Source of the DNA: Balaenoptera acutorostrata
Taxonomy: Eukaryota; Chordata; Mammalia; Artiodactyla; Balaenopteridae
DNA: 64,000 bases
Reading direction: 5' to 3'
NCBI RefSeq assembly: GCF_949987535.1
Contig: NC_080067.1
Coordinates: forward strand, 60,880,405-60,944,404
Shown: piece after piece, positions 1 through 9,581 of the stretch
Position numbering within the stretch: the stretch's first letter is position 1
Layout of the letters: every line of letters starts with the position of its first letter
The notes under the pieces: generated by a model
The model's input: the letters and a program-made list of their open reading frames with translations, nothing else
Told to the model about the DNA's origin: nothing
Database searches by the model: none
Made by a program: the position numbers and the translations under genes

Positions 1-1394
1 AAAACCCTAGCATGTTCAATAGCATGGACTTCTGGGAGAACTTGCTGTGTTTAGAGAATAATGAGCATTTCAGTACAGCTGAAGTACCAAGGGCTTCATG
101 AGGTATCTTGTCTCCTATAACAAGAAAGTTAGGCCGAGACTAGAGCTTGAGTTAATCTGTAGACCATACTAAGATGTTTGGATAATTCTGATCACAAGAT
201 TTTGTCCAATATTACACCATATCATATGCCTAGCCCCACTTTATTAAAATTCTTCATAAATACTATTTCAATGACCATATATTCCTTCAAATTGATATAT
301 TATGATTTGTTTAAATATAACCTGGATGCTTGGCATTTAAGTGTTTTTTTCACTATTACAAACATCACAACAGTAAACATGTTTATAAATCTTTGTTTGT
401 TATAGTTCATCACTGATTGTTTCCTAGAACAGGTTCTTCTGAGGTAAGACTAGAAACCTATTCAGCTCAAAGAAACCAGACATACTCATGGCCCTTTTCC
501 AGGTTCTCATCTTTTCTTAGATTAGAAAAATGTTGGCATCTAAATCTTTTTAGACCATGTGCAAATTGTGCTCTGTATGTGGGCATAGCTACATGACTCG
601 GTGCATAGAAGTAAGATGGACAAAGGCAGTGCCAGTTTTATAAGCATATGCTAAATAATACTTCACATTTTTGTCTTAATTAGAGTACACTAATTTTCAT
701 GAATTTAATGTTCTCTAGGGAGAAAAAATAGAATTTTTCTATTTCATCTCTCACTCTGACATTCGCATGAGTCTCCATGTTTTCATTGGTTCCTCTGGAG
801 AACCAGATAGTCTGTCACATCTCACCCTTTGACTCGGAATACCCCATTTTTATGGAAATGATTTAGGAGGATTTCTGAGGCCAGGTGGCTCTTCTGAAAT
901 GTACACCAGAAACACATTCTCTTAAATAACTTAATCATGGACTTTCCGAAGCAGGAAAAGACCCCCAGAATCAGCTAGGCCAATGTTTCCCAAAATATGA
1001 TATGCCTTCTTCTGTTTGTGGTACATATTATAAACTGCATAAATGATGTAAACTACATAATCATGGAAATATTGTTCCTGGTATGATTTTTCACCAGTGG
1101 TCCACAAGCATACTTCCTTTAAATTGGTATTTATTCATTTTTAAGGTTCCATTTATTGCTAGTGGTAGTGCTTGTATGTTTGTCATTTATTTTTAATTTC
1201 TTTTTCAAATATATATATCCATATGTAGTTGTGGTTTTTTGTTTGGTGGGTTTTTTTTGGTTTTTTGTTTTTTTTTTTTACTATTTGACACAGTGAAATA
1301 CGGTAGGTACAAAAGTGGACGGTTAGTATGTAAATGTGTAAAAGGCCTTGAAGAAGAGATACATAAATGACAGAAGTCTGTGAAACAACTATTC
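1..1394. other. Unique non-coding DNA
   Basis: AT-rich sequence in which I recognise no gene and no repeat family. It holds a T-rich low-complexity tract at about 1229-1280 (runs of T broken by G). The short open frames here have no recognisable domain. Confidence 0.6.
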
Positions 1395-1505
1395 TAGGCC
1401 AAGCTTCTCATTTGATATTTAAGAACCAGGGAGATGAGGTGATTTGCACAAAATCATCCAGTCTAAAAGCAGCATCCAGACCTCATGCTTCTACTCCTGT
1501 CCCTT
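1395..1505 (-). mobile_element. MIR SINE fragment (weak)
   Basis: The order 'gaggtgatttgcacaaaatc', then a tract resembling the 'cacacagct' block, then 'gcatccagacctcatgct' follows the antisense MIR pattern of gaggctcagag, ggtcacacagc, attcaaacc. The match is weak and heavily decayed, so this could be chance. Confidence 0.35.
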
Positions 1506-2774
1506 GTTTTTATCTTCCCTACTGCCTCTGTAATGTTCTCGTTCAACAAGAATATTCACTCCTATGTTTAGAATAGGACAAAGTCAGATCTTGTGAATGA
1601 GAAATGCGGCAAAATTAAGTGAATGTATTGAAAGTTTCTTCTTTTTAAGAAGAAGCTGTCATTCTCATCAGAGGTAGGGAAATTAAGTTGCTGTCCTTCA
1701 CTCTCCCACAGATGATTATTATGCCATTTCCTGTGGATGCACTGAGCCAGAACTGCAGAGATAATAGGTTATTATAGGAAAATTTGGCTTTGACATTTGT
1801 ATGATGTTTCCAGTCAATTAGATGAAAAATACTCCATTAGATAAAGTGAGTGTACCAATTATTGTGAAGATAGCCTACTGCTAATAATATAATTGAAATT
1901 TAGAGACAGGAGGGCTCAGCTCTCCAGAAACTCACAGCATCGAAGACAGTAATACAGTCTTAGAAACATTTATGCTCTCAGTCATTTTCAGTTCTCAAAG
2001 TTTTCAAATTTTCAAACCGAATGTCATTTTCATGTATATATGAAAATCCTGCTCTGTAATTAGCTCCAAGATGTTTCAGCTCTTTGCCATAAAATGTTTA
2101 AAAAATAACAAAACAGCTTCACATTGTTCCATTACAATGCAAGACATGGAGACACGTAGCATTGGTAACCCAAAGATGATATTTTTGAGATAAAATCCAA
2201 GCCTGTAGCTAGGTAAGTAATGATTGCTTTTTAGTTTATCTTGGAAGGGGAATATTTTAGACTTGGGGACAGGGGGAAAGAAGCTCATCCACGGCGTGTG
2301 CTCTCTACAGCTGTGAAGTAGCTGTCAGTGGCCAGCAGCCAAGGTGCTTCAATCTCAATCGAACAAAACGGGAACAAGTGTGCTCTAAGAAACAATCCTG
2401 CATAGGAATGGCCTAGTATTGAATTCTTTTTCATCTTCAGTGATTTTGGGGTCCATATGAATTTAAAATGTAAAATGAAATATTTATCAACAATCAAAAA
2501 CAGACATGTCCGACTGCGTTATCTGAATTCAATGCCTCTTTCATCTCGAAGAATAGAAGGCTGCTTCAGAGGAGTGCTCACCCTGCCTCAGTAAAGCCTC
2601 CTTTCAGAGGAGACACTATGAAATTTTAACCCTCTCTGTTCAAAGGAGCTTCTCTGGAGAATGTTACTTCAAATTCAAGTGAGAATTAAATACAAGGTGC
2701 CCACCATCTTTACATCAGGATTTAACATTACTTTTTCATTGGTAAAATATAGTCATTATGGCTACCATTTTAAG
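1506..2774. other. Unique non-coding DNA
   Basis: No gene or repeat recognised. Base composition is ordinary for AT-rich mammalian DNA with few CpGs. Confidence 0.55.
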
Positions 2775-2955
2775 CCCTATTGTGTGTTATAAACAGTAAT
2801 AAATATTTTTGCACTTTTAAACTTAGTTTACCTTTATACGCCTTGCAAAGTGGATTTAATATTTACCATTTTATAAATGAGGAAAATAAGCCTTAGATAT
2901 GATAAATAATCAGCTACTAAGGAGTAGAAACTACATTTGCACTGAGATCTGTTCA
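2775..2955 (-). mobile_element. MIR SINE fragment
   Basis: Antisense MIR. It contains the hallmark 'ccattttataaatgaggaaa' (2866-2885, matching the MIR ccattttacagatgaggaaa block), preceded by the eroded 'tgtgtgttataaacagt' size-class block and followed by a decayed 'cagctactaaggagtagaa' block. Ends are approximate and no TSD is detectable, as expected at MIR age. Confidence 0.6.
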
Positions 2956-4035
2956 TCTCTTAAATACTGATGTCTCTGCATTACTGTGAGATGCATCCTT
3001 TATTTTCAACATTTCTCCTTTCAGTAATTCCCTGTCTTGGTACCTAGACAGGCCTCTCCTCATCACTCTGCACTGCAGGCAGGGTTCCATTTCCTATTGG
3101 TCTTGCCATCTTTTATTGGTCATAATGGTGCATTTTAGACCCTAATATCTCAATGCCCTTTTCTTCTGTTTCCCTGCACATGCTGTCCTTTGCCATTTCC
3201 AGATTCTAATTCTTTAATACCACCTGCTGCCTGGATCTCCCAGCCATACCTGAGTCATTTCTACAAGACTCTCATGGACACCTGGTCCTCGGTAGTTTCC
3301 AGAGATACCCTAGTTACCTCACTCCCTAGTACTAAGTTTGGACTTAAGTACTCGACTAATCTAGCTAGTTTTTTTTTTTTCCTGATTAACTGACTAGGAA
3401 CTTCAATCAAACTAATGAAATCAATTTGACCTAAAATCTGAAAGTGAACTGAAAATTACAGCTCTCCTCAAAACCACCTAGCAAACACTTGGGTATTCTT
3501 TGTGATTGTCAAATTCGGTAGTATTCCATTTCTTTCAAAAACTTTCCCAAAATCTAGAGCAAAGGGGCACAGGCACAAATAATAGAGAAAGGTGCTGAGT
3601 TCCTAACACTCTTAGGTTGACAGTTTCTCCAAACTTTCAAATCGTCATTCCCCAGTCCCTTTCAGTAAAATATTATGGGATAGAGATGTACCACGTGCTC
3701 ACGTGCGTGTGCACACATATGCACACACACAGTCTGGGGTGGGGATAGGCAAAGTACAAAAGATTCAGGTTGCCATAACTGCAGTTTTCAAATTTGTTTT
3801 CCTACTTGCAAAGCATAGGTAACGAAAATATCCATTTTCAATCCACCATGTCTTTCACAGGATGCTTGCGGATGGGTACTTGGGTCACACTACTCATTTC
3901 TGTTAAAACAAAGAGACTTGTCTTAAGACTTTAATTATTTTTGACAACTTCACTCAGTATTCCTCCAAGTATCCTATTTAAACTTCAGTAAGTGTTAGAA
4001 ATATGCCATATTTGCCAGAAATATATTCTCTTGGG
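2956..4035. other. Unique non-coding DNA with small low-complexity tracts
   Basis: No gene recognised. There is a T run near 3368-3380 and a short purine/pyrimidine-alternating CA/TG patch at about 3690-3732 that includes two CACGTG-like words. Nothing else stands out. Confidence 0.55.
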
Positions 4036-4160
4036 CATACTTTTTGGCTTAATCCTCATGACCCCATGGAAAGAGCTATATTGTCCCCCATTGTAAAGTA
4101 AGAAAACCAGAACACAGAATGTCACCATCCAAGTCTATCTCTAAAGCCCATACTCTGTTT
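4036..4160 (-). mobile_element. MIR SINE fragment
   Basis: 'ttaatcctcatgaccccatg' at about 4050 and the following decayed 'attgtaaagtaagaaaacc' match the antisense MIR blocks taatcctcacaacaaccctatg and attttacagatgaggaaac. Diverged and truncated. Confidence 0.5.
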
Positions 4161-5079
4161 TATCTCAGTCTCCTCATTCCCAATCCATTTATTCCTTTTG
4201 TGACATTGCCCTTTGGCCCATATATTGTTTTGCCTAGATGGCGGCGAGGAGATTTTCTTTTCTCTTGGTCACATCATTAATGAGCTAGGATAACTTGCCT
4301 TACGTGTGTCACAGGGAGTTGCCATACAGAATTTCAATTTTTTCGACCAGGCGGAGCTGCATGTTTTTAAAACCCAAAGCAAATGCCATGGTGTGCACTG
4401 CCAGTGGGCTCCTCTTTGTTAGCAACATAAAAAGAAGTCCATTTCACTCCAGGAATAGCAGCCTCTTCTCCTTTTTTCAGCACAGCACACAAGACAGCAA
4501 AGACTCCGTCGCACTATTTATGGAAAGCATTTATGATTGCACTTGGACCTTCAGGCAGTTCTGCCCGGGCGCCGTTCAACCACCTCCAGGAACCCTGCCA
4601 GCCAGGCGCACTCACATCAGATACATTAAGACTTCCTTTTTTATTGTCCTACTGGTATCCTATCACTATTGCTGCAATAAAGAGTTTTATTTCAGAACCA
4701 AATAATTATTTGCTGGGATATGTTGAAGCTAGAAAATTGGTTTGTACCTCAAGGAGCAGTGAGAATGTAGGAAAATCTGCTCTCTTGCTGCTCCATTGAT
4801 TCCTGGATGTAGAAAGGAATGGATAAGAATTAAAATGCCCTCCACCCAGACAATTGTTCAAACGGGTTTTGATTAAGCACAGAATCTTTTCAAAAGGGCT
4901 GCCAAAATTGTAGGCCTAGTTTTAAGTCAAAGAAGCAAACATATAAATTGACGCTTAAGACCAAATATTCATATACAGAGGCCTATATTTTTATCTGCTA
5001 TGAGTTCAGAAGGAAAAGGAAAAATAAGCCCCCTTACTGCTCACATTCTTGACAGTTTGCTGGATATTTCTACTTAAGT
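4161..5079. other. Unique DNA with CpG-retaining core and a YY1-like word
   Basis: No repeat recognised. The core at about 4230-4620 keeps several CpGs ('gatggcggcgagg' at about 4239, 'ccgtcgcac' at about 4507, 'cccgggcgccg' at about 4564) in an otherwise CpG-poor neighbourhood. 'agatggcggc' resembles a YY1 site. A 136-residue open frame on + (4295-4705) begins with TTG, has no recognisable domain and is probably chance. The region could be an old promoter-like or conserved element, but the sequence alone does not settle it. Confidence 0.4.
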
Positions 5080-5400
5080 TTATTCATTCATCATTCAATA
5101 AGTAATTTATTAACTGCCTTCTATGGGTTATATATGCACTCTGCTTGGTACTAGAGAGTTCCCAGTCCTCTGAGGGAAAAAGGCAACAGGTAATTCTAAT
5201 ATACGGTGATGAGTATTCTGGTGGAGGTTTAATTAGGACTTCATTAGATAACACAAGAGGCACATCTAGCACTGGCTGGGAAGCAGGAGCATAAAAGATT
5301 TTATTATGGCTCTTAAATTGAGTCTTGCAAAATGAGCATAAATTAGCTAGCAAAGAGTAGAGGAAAGGATATGAGAAGAGAGAGAATATGGTGTGTGGGA
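5080..5400 (-). mobile_element. L2 LINE 3' fragment
   Basis: The segment opens with 'tattcattcatcattcaata', the antisense of the L2 3' terminus (TGAATGAATGAA tail). It continues with an 'aactgccttctatgggtta' block, equivalent to the antisense L2 'gcacctactatgtgcc' block. The body is very diverged. A second L2-like piece follows at once in the opposite orientation. Confidence 0.45.
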
Positions 5401-5449
5401 AACTACAAAGATTTCCAGATAACCAACAAAGCTACATAGACCCACCCAG

Positions 5450-6090
5450 CTGTCCTGCCATCACTTTGTTCACATACTAAAAATTAAATTTGTTGCCCCC
5501 TCCTGAACCCAAACCTTCCACTCTGCTTGAATCTACATCCTGACTCAATACCTTGGATTCTCTGTTAATTTTTCCTTTTGCGTCACCCTCTCATTCAATC
5601 ACCAAATTCTCTCTCTTCTACCTGTGTATCACATTTGGCCTTAATCTCCTCTGTTTTAATACCATTGCCAATATACTAGGCCAAATCCTTTGTATCTTAT
5701 TCCTAGACCATGGTAATAGCTGCCTTCTCTTTCTGTTACCCAACACATTCCACAAACTGTTATTACACTGATTTCTTGAACGTGATCCAATTGCTCCCTC
5801 CTCAAAAATCTTTGATGTACTTACAAGATAAAGCACACTCTCTTGGCCTAACAGGCTAGTGATCCTTAATCTGGCCCCATACTGCTTTTCTAATCACAGC
5901 TCCCATTGTGCATCTACGTGACCCCCTCCTTTCAGTCAAATGGTTCTGCTCGTTCATTATATTTCCCTACTCAAAGTCTTTGTATCTACCACAGGCCATG
6001 CTTAAAATTCCCCCAAACTGAATCCTGCATATTCTTAAACAGCCTCATCCCTTCCATGCAGCCTTCTAAGACCAAACCATGGTTATTTCT
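5450..6090 (+). mobile_element. L2 LINE fragment
   Basis: Sense-strand L2-like order: an 'accatggtaatagctgcctt' block (equivalent to ggattactgcaatagcctcc), then 'gatccaattgctccctcctc', then 'aatctggccccatactgctt' (equivalent to gatctggcccctgcctacct). The fragment is old and 3'-incomplete. Boundaries are approximate. Confidence 0.5.
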
Positions 6091-6151
6091 TCTTCCTAAG
6101 AATCAGTGTGATTTGATGTTATAAGAACAATTCTAGTAAAGAAATGGAAAT

Positions 6152-6320
6152 GAATGTTTATTGAGAACTAACTAAATATAAGGTCATTTAAAGCTCTAGG
6201 AGTGAAGTGTTATTTCACAAATAAGGGAACTGCAGTTAAAAGAAGCTAAGTAATAAGCCCAGGATCACGCAGATATTATATTTAGACCCAGGTCAGTGTA
6301 ACTCCAAAGTTCTTGATCTT
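6152..6320 (-). mobile_element. MIR SINE
   Basis: Antisense MIR with several blocks in order: 'tgtttattgagaactaacta', 'tatttcacaaataagggaac', 'taagcccaggatcacgcaga' and 'atttagacccaggtcagtg'. These correspond to the MIR size, cattttacagatgaggaaac, cccaaggtcacacagc and ttcgaacccaggc blocks. Confidence 0.7.
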
Positions 6321-6384
6321 TTACTGATGACATATAGCCATTTCTAAATTAATCATCATTATTGTTATCATTATCATTGTCACC

Positions 6385-6439
6385 AACAATCTAGCACTTA
6401 CTATGTACAATATATGCACTAATATTTTGACATGATCCA
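6385..6439 (-). mobile_element. MIR-like terminal fragment
   Basis: 'ctagcacttactatgtacaa' resembles the antisense MIR 'gcacttactatgtgccaggc' block. It is preceded by an ATC/ATT-rich patch at about 6350-6385 and directly abuts an L1 fragment. Too short to be certain. Confidence 0.35.
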
Positions 6440-6630
6440 ACAGATGTCTAATAGGAGTTCCAGAAGAGAACAGAAAAAATTGGGGAAGGATAATATTTAA
6501 AGAGATAATAACTCAGAATTTCCTAGAATTATTGAAAGACATGAACACCCAAATACAGGAAAGTCCACAAATCCAAGCAGACTAAATAAAAATGAATTCA
6601 CCCCAGAACAAACTGCAAAAGACAAAAAGT
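6440..6630 (+). mobile_element. Old L1 fragment (ORF1 region)
   Basis: 'ggagttccagaagagaacag', 'ttgaaagacatgaacaccca' and 'caggaaagtccacaaatcca' follow the order of the L1 ORF1 coding strand (gtcccagaagaagagaga, gaaagacatgaat, aagctca). The reading frame is broken. This is an internal L1 piece with neither end, so it is a deletion remnant. Confidence 0.55.
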
Positions 6631-8414
6631 TGAATTTCTTTTTACTGTACCTTACCTTCCAAGTATTCTCTTTTCAAATGCATATACCACTGAGAGGGAA
6701 AGTATTCAGTCATTTATGGATAAATGGGAATTAATTCGCTGGTTTGTTTCTACTTAGATCACTTGCATGGGAATGCTCTGAGTTTTCTTGGAAGGAAGAT
6801 CATTTTGGAACATGAACATTCACTCAGAAAAATAGCTTTCAATAAATTTTGCAGAAAGGGTCTTTGGATATAAAAGAAGGAACAGAATGAGACTACCTGA
6901 CACTATGTAAGAAGAAGTGAAACCCAAAGGGCAAAGAAAAACGAAGCAAGGTATATGATAACATTATCCACTTCATATCTGGCTTTAGGCCAATTCTACA
7001 GCAAATAGGAATTTTCAGAAAATTATCATATTCCACACTCACCTCTGAAAGCCCTAAGAACAAATTGGGCTAATCCTGTAACAAATTATACCTGGCAAAA
7101 TCATACAGCAATAACATATAATAGAGAAGGCACCAAAAAGCTGAATTGCAGCCCTAGTTCCAACATACTCTGACTGTGTGATCTTGGAAACTGTGCTCCA
7201 GCATCAGGAACTATTAACAAAATATAATGCTACCTGCTCTATTTATCTCATTTATGAGAACAAAATGAGTCAACAAATGTAAACATCTTATTTGTCTGCA
7301 ACATGTGAAAACATGTAAACGATTACAGTTGTCAAATGAGACACAGTATAGCTGGCAGTAAACATCTATTTACATTCTGTAAAACTAAAGACCATCGTGA
7401 GCCCCTTAAGAAAGGTCTTACATAATAACCCTTAGAGAGTATTTAAAAAGACATTCTCCATCCCCTAGAAGTGAATAATTCTCAAGCTTAAAATACAGAA
7501 CTCAAAGTAGATTCAAAGGTCACACAGTCACCCAAAGGTGCATGATGGCAACATTTTCAGTTCATTCCAAACGATCAGAATCAAGTTGTCTTGTTATCTA
7601 CAGGTGGCTCACCTCATGTTTTTCTCTCTCTCCCTGCATCCTTTCTTTCAAAAAGCTTTGGAGCATATAATTACTTGATTTTCACACAAATGGTCAGTTG
7701 TCTCAAATAACAGAGAGATGAGGCAAATTTAATTCTGAGACCACAATTTCTATGCCTGTCATTGGAAATGTATCCATTTGATTTATTTCGTTTGATTCAA
7801 ATGAACACATTTTAAAAAGTTAAAATGGCCTGCTTTGCTTATTTAAGAAATTCTCTTTACTGACAAGCCCATATTTGCATTGTTTCTTAGATTTGCCCTG
7901 AGTTACCATGTTGGAATAGAATCAGGCTGGATACAGTGAGAATGAGTAAATTTAAAGAACTGTCTTGCATGTATTTCTCTCAGATTGAAACATGTCATTG
8001 CTAATTCTAAAGACCAAATGAAGGAGACAAGGGTAACATTTAGGAAACACTTTCACTACAATCACATTGAAAATCTCTATACTGTGAATGTTGAATAAAG
8101 CCTGTGAGTTGACATGGGCATTAGGTAAGGTGCTGAAAGATGAATCAGCTTCTCTACAGTTCAGACCCTCTAGCTACAGAAATATTCTAATGCCAACACT
8201 TAAGCTACTAGAAACAGTGAAATAAATCCCTACTCTAAAAGGAATCCTGGTGACACTATATATAATTTGTTGATGCTAAGTGGCATTAGGCTTTCCCTAG
8301 GCATTTTTTTTCATTATCCTGTGTCTCACATTACCCTGGAAGAAAATATTAACAACTCGAAAACCTCACTGGTCCCTCATCTTCAAAATTCCAGTTATAT
8401 AATTTTATCTTTAA
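6631..8414. other. Unique non-coding DNA
   Basis: No gene or repeat recognised over about 1.8 kb. The part around 7560-7960 is a mix of homopolymer-free AT-rich words ('ataattacttgatt', 'ttgatttatttcgtttgatt') of the kind seen in conserved non-coding elements, but I cannot test conservation. Confidence 0.5.
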
Positions 8415-8580
8415 AGATAGAGATTAAAAGCATTGACTCTGGACACAGGCATCCCTGGGTTTGAGTCACAGCTCTGCCTCTCTTACTGGCTTTGTAACAC
8501 GGCACCACTTCCTTGACTTCACTAACTCCAACTTCAGATGTGTAAACTGGGGATAATTATACCTATGTCATAGGGGTAGA
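8415..8580 (+). mobile_element. MIR SINE (first of two in series)
   Basis: Sense MIR blocks in order: 'attgactctggacacaggca', 'cctgggtttgagtcacagct', 'ctgcctctcttactggcttt', 'gtgtaaactggggataatta'. A second, equally old MIR in the same orientation starts a few bases downstream. Confidence 0.75.
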
Positions 8581-8583
8581 TAT

Positions 8584-8753
8584 GGGAGATAGCACCATAG
8601 TTAACAACTTTCCCTGAGGTCAGTCTACCTGGATTTAAACCCTGGTTCACACTTACTAGTTGTGTGACCCTGGGCAAGTTACACAGCCTTTCATACCTCA
8701 GTGCTGTCATTTATAAAATGTGTCTCTTAGGATTGTTGTATTATTAAGATAAT
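8584..8753 (+). mobile_element. MIR SINE (second of two in series)
   Basis: Sense MIR blocks: 'tctacctggatttaaaccct', 'acttactagttgtgtgaccc', 'tgggcaagttacacagcctt' and 'aggattgttgtattattaag'. It ends where the MLT1 LTR begins. The few bases after the LTR ('atagtgcatatgactag') may be its displaced 3' end. Confidence 0.75.
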
Positions 8754-9104
8754 TGCTATGACAATGTTTGCATCCCTCCCCCAAAATTCATATGTTGAAA
8801 ACATAACCTCCAACGTGAGAGTATTAGGAGGGGGTACTTCGGGAAGTAATTAGGTCTTGAGAGTGGAGCCCTCATGGATGGGATTAATGCCCTTATAAAA
8901 GAAACTCGGGGAGCTCCCTTACCCTTCCACTATGTGAGGACACAGAGCGAACAAGCAAGCAGGCCCTCACCAGACACTGAATCTGTTGGCACCTTGATCT
9001 TGAATTTCCCAATCTCCAGAACTATGAGAAATAAATTTCTATTATTTATAAGCCACCCATATGTCTGTGGTATTTTGTTATAGCAGCCTGAACAGACTAA
9101 TACA
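8754..9104 (+). mobile_element. MLT1-type MaLR solo LTR
   Basis: A near-complete solitary LTR of the non-autonomous ERVL-MaLR group (MLT1A-like). It runs from TG ('tgctatg') to CA ('aatac a'). Hallmark blocks are 'ccaaaattcatatgttgaa', 'tggatgggattaatgccctt', 'ctccagaactatgagaaata' and 'gaacagactaataca'. Flanking 5-mers ATAAT and ATAGT agree at 4 of 5 positions, consistent with a decayed 5-bp ERVL-type target duplication. No internal region remains, as expected after LTR-LTR recombination. Confidence 0.8.
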
Positions 9105-9117
9105 ATAGTGCATATGA

Positions 9118-9266
9118 CTAGGGTTGCCAGATTTAGAAAATAAAATTACAGGATGCTCAGTTTAATTTGAATTCTAGGGAAAAAATCTCATACTTGTACT
9201 AAAAATTGTTCATTTTTCATCTGAAATTCAAATTTAACAGGGCATCCCACATTTTATCTTTGTGCC
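9118..9266. mobile_element. Palindromic DNA-transposon remnant
   Basis: The left arm ('gggttgccagatttagaaaa', then 'ttacaggatgctcagtttaa') and the right arm ('ctgaaattcaaatttaacag', then 'ggcatcccacattttat') are imperfect inverted copies. The segment reads as a long hairpin typical of a small non-autonomous DNA element. I recognise the pattern as a widespread mammalian repeat but do not give it a family name. The right terminus is eroded. Confidence 0.5.
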
Positions 9267-9501
9267 TTACACATAATACACTTAGAAAAATGTTAGCAAA
9301 TACTGGGTAATCAATATATAATAATAATATACTAGGATTTAAATTTGTTAATACAAAGCTTAGCGTACACTAACTGCTCAACAAACAAGAAGCAGTGATA
9401 GAATTTCACCACCCACTATCCCTCTCCTAGTTTTGACTTCCAGGAGACCCAAAGCTTAATTCAAATATCAATTTCAAATAAAATTTGTCTTTAAAACACT
9501 G

Positions 9502-9581
9502 CCCCCTCCATTTACATTGAAATAATCAGAAGTCACCCCTCCCCCCTCCATTTACATTGAAATAATCAGAAGTCACCCCTC
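9502..9581 (+). repeat. Exact 40-bp tandem duplication
   Basis: Bases 9502-9541 and 9542-9581 are identical over 40 bp. Each copy starts with CCCCCTCCA and ends with CACCCCTC. No mismatch is visible, which points to a recent slippage or unequal-exchange event, or to an assembly artefact. Confidence 0.97.

Noticed and set aside
4295..4705. A 136-codon open frame on + as a possible gene
   Set aside because: It begins at TTG, has no recognisable domain, no splice context and no codon bias I can see. It is kept only as part of the CpG-retaining patch.
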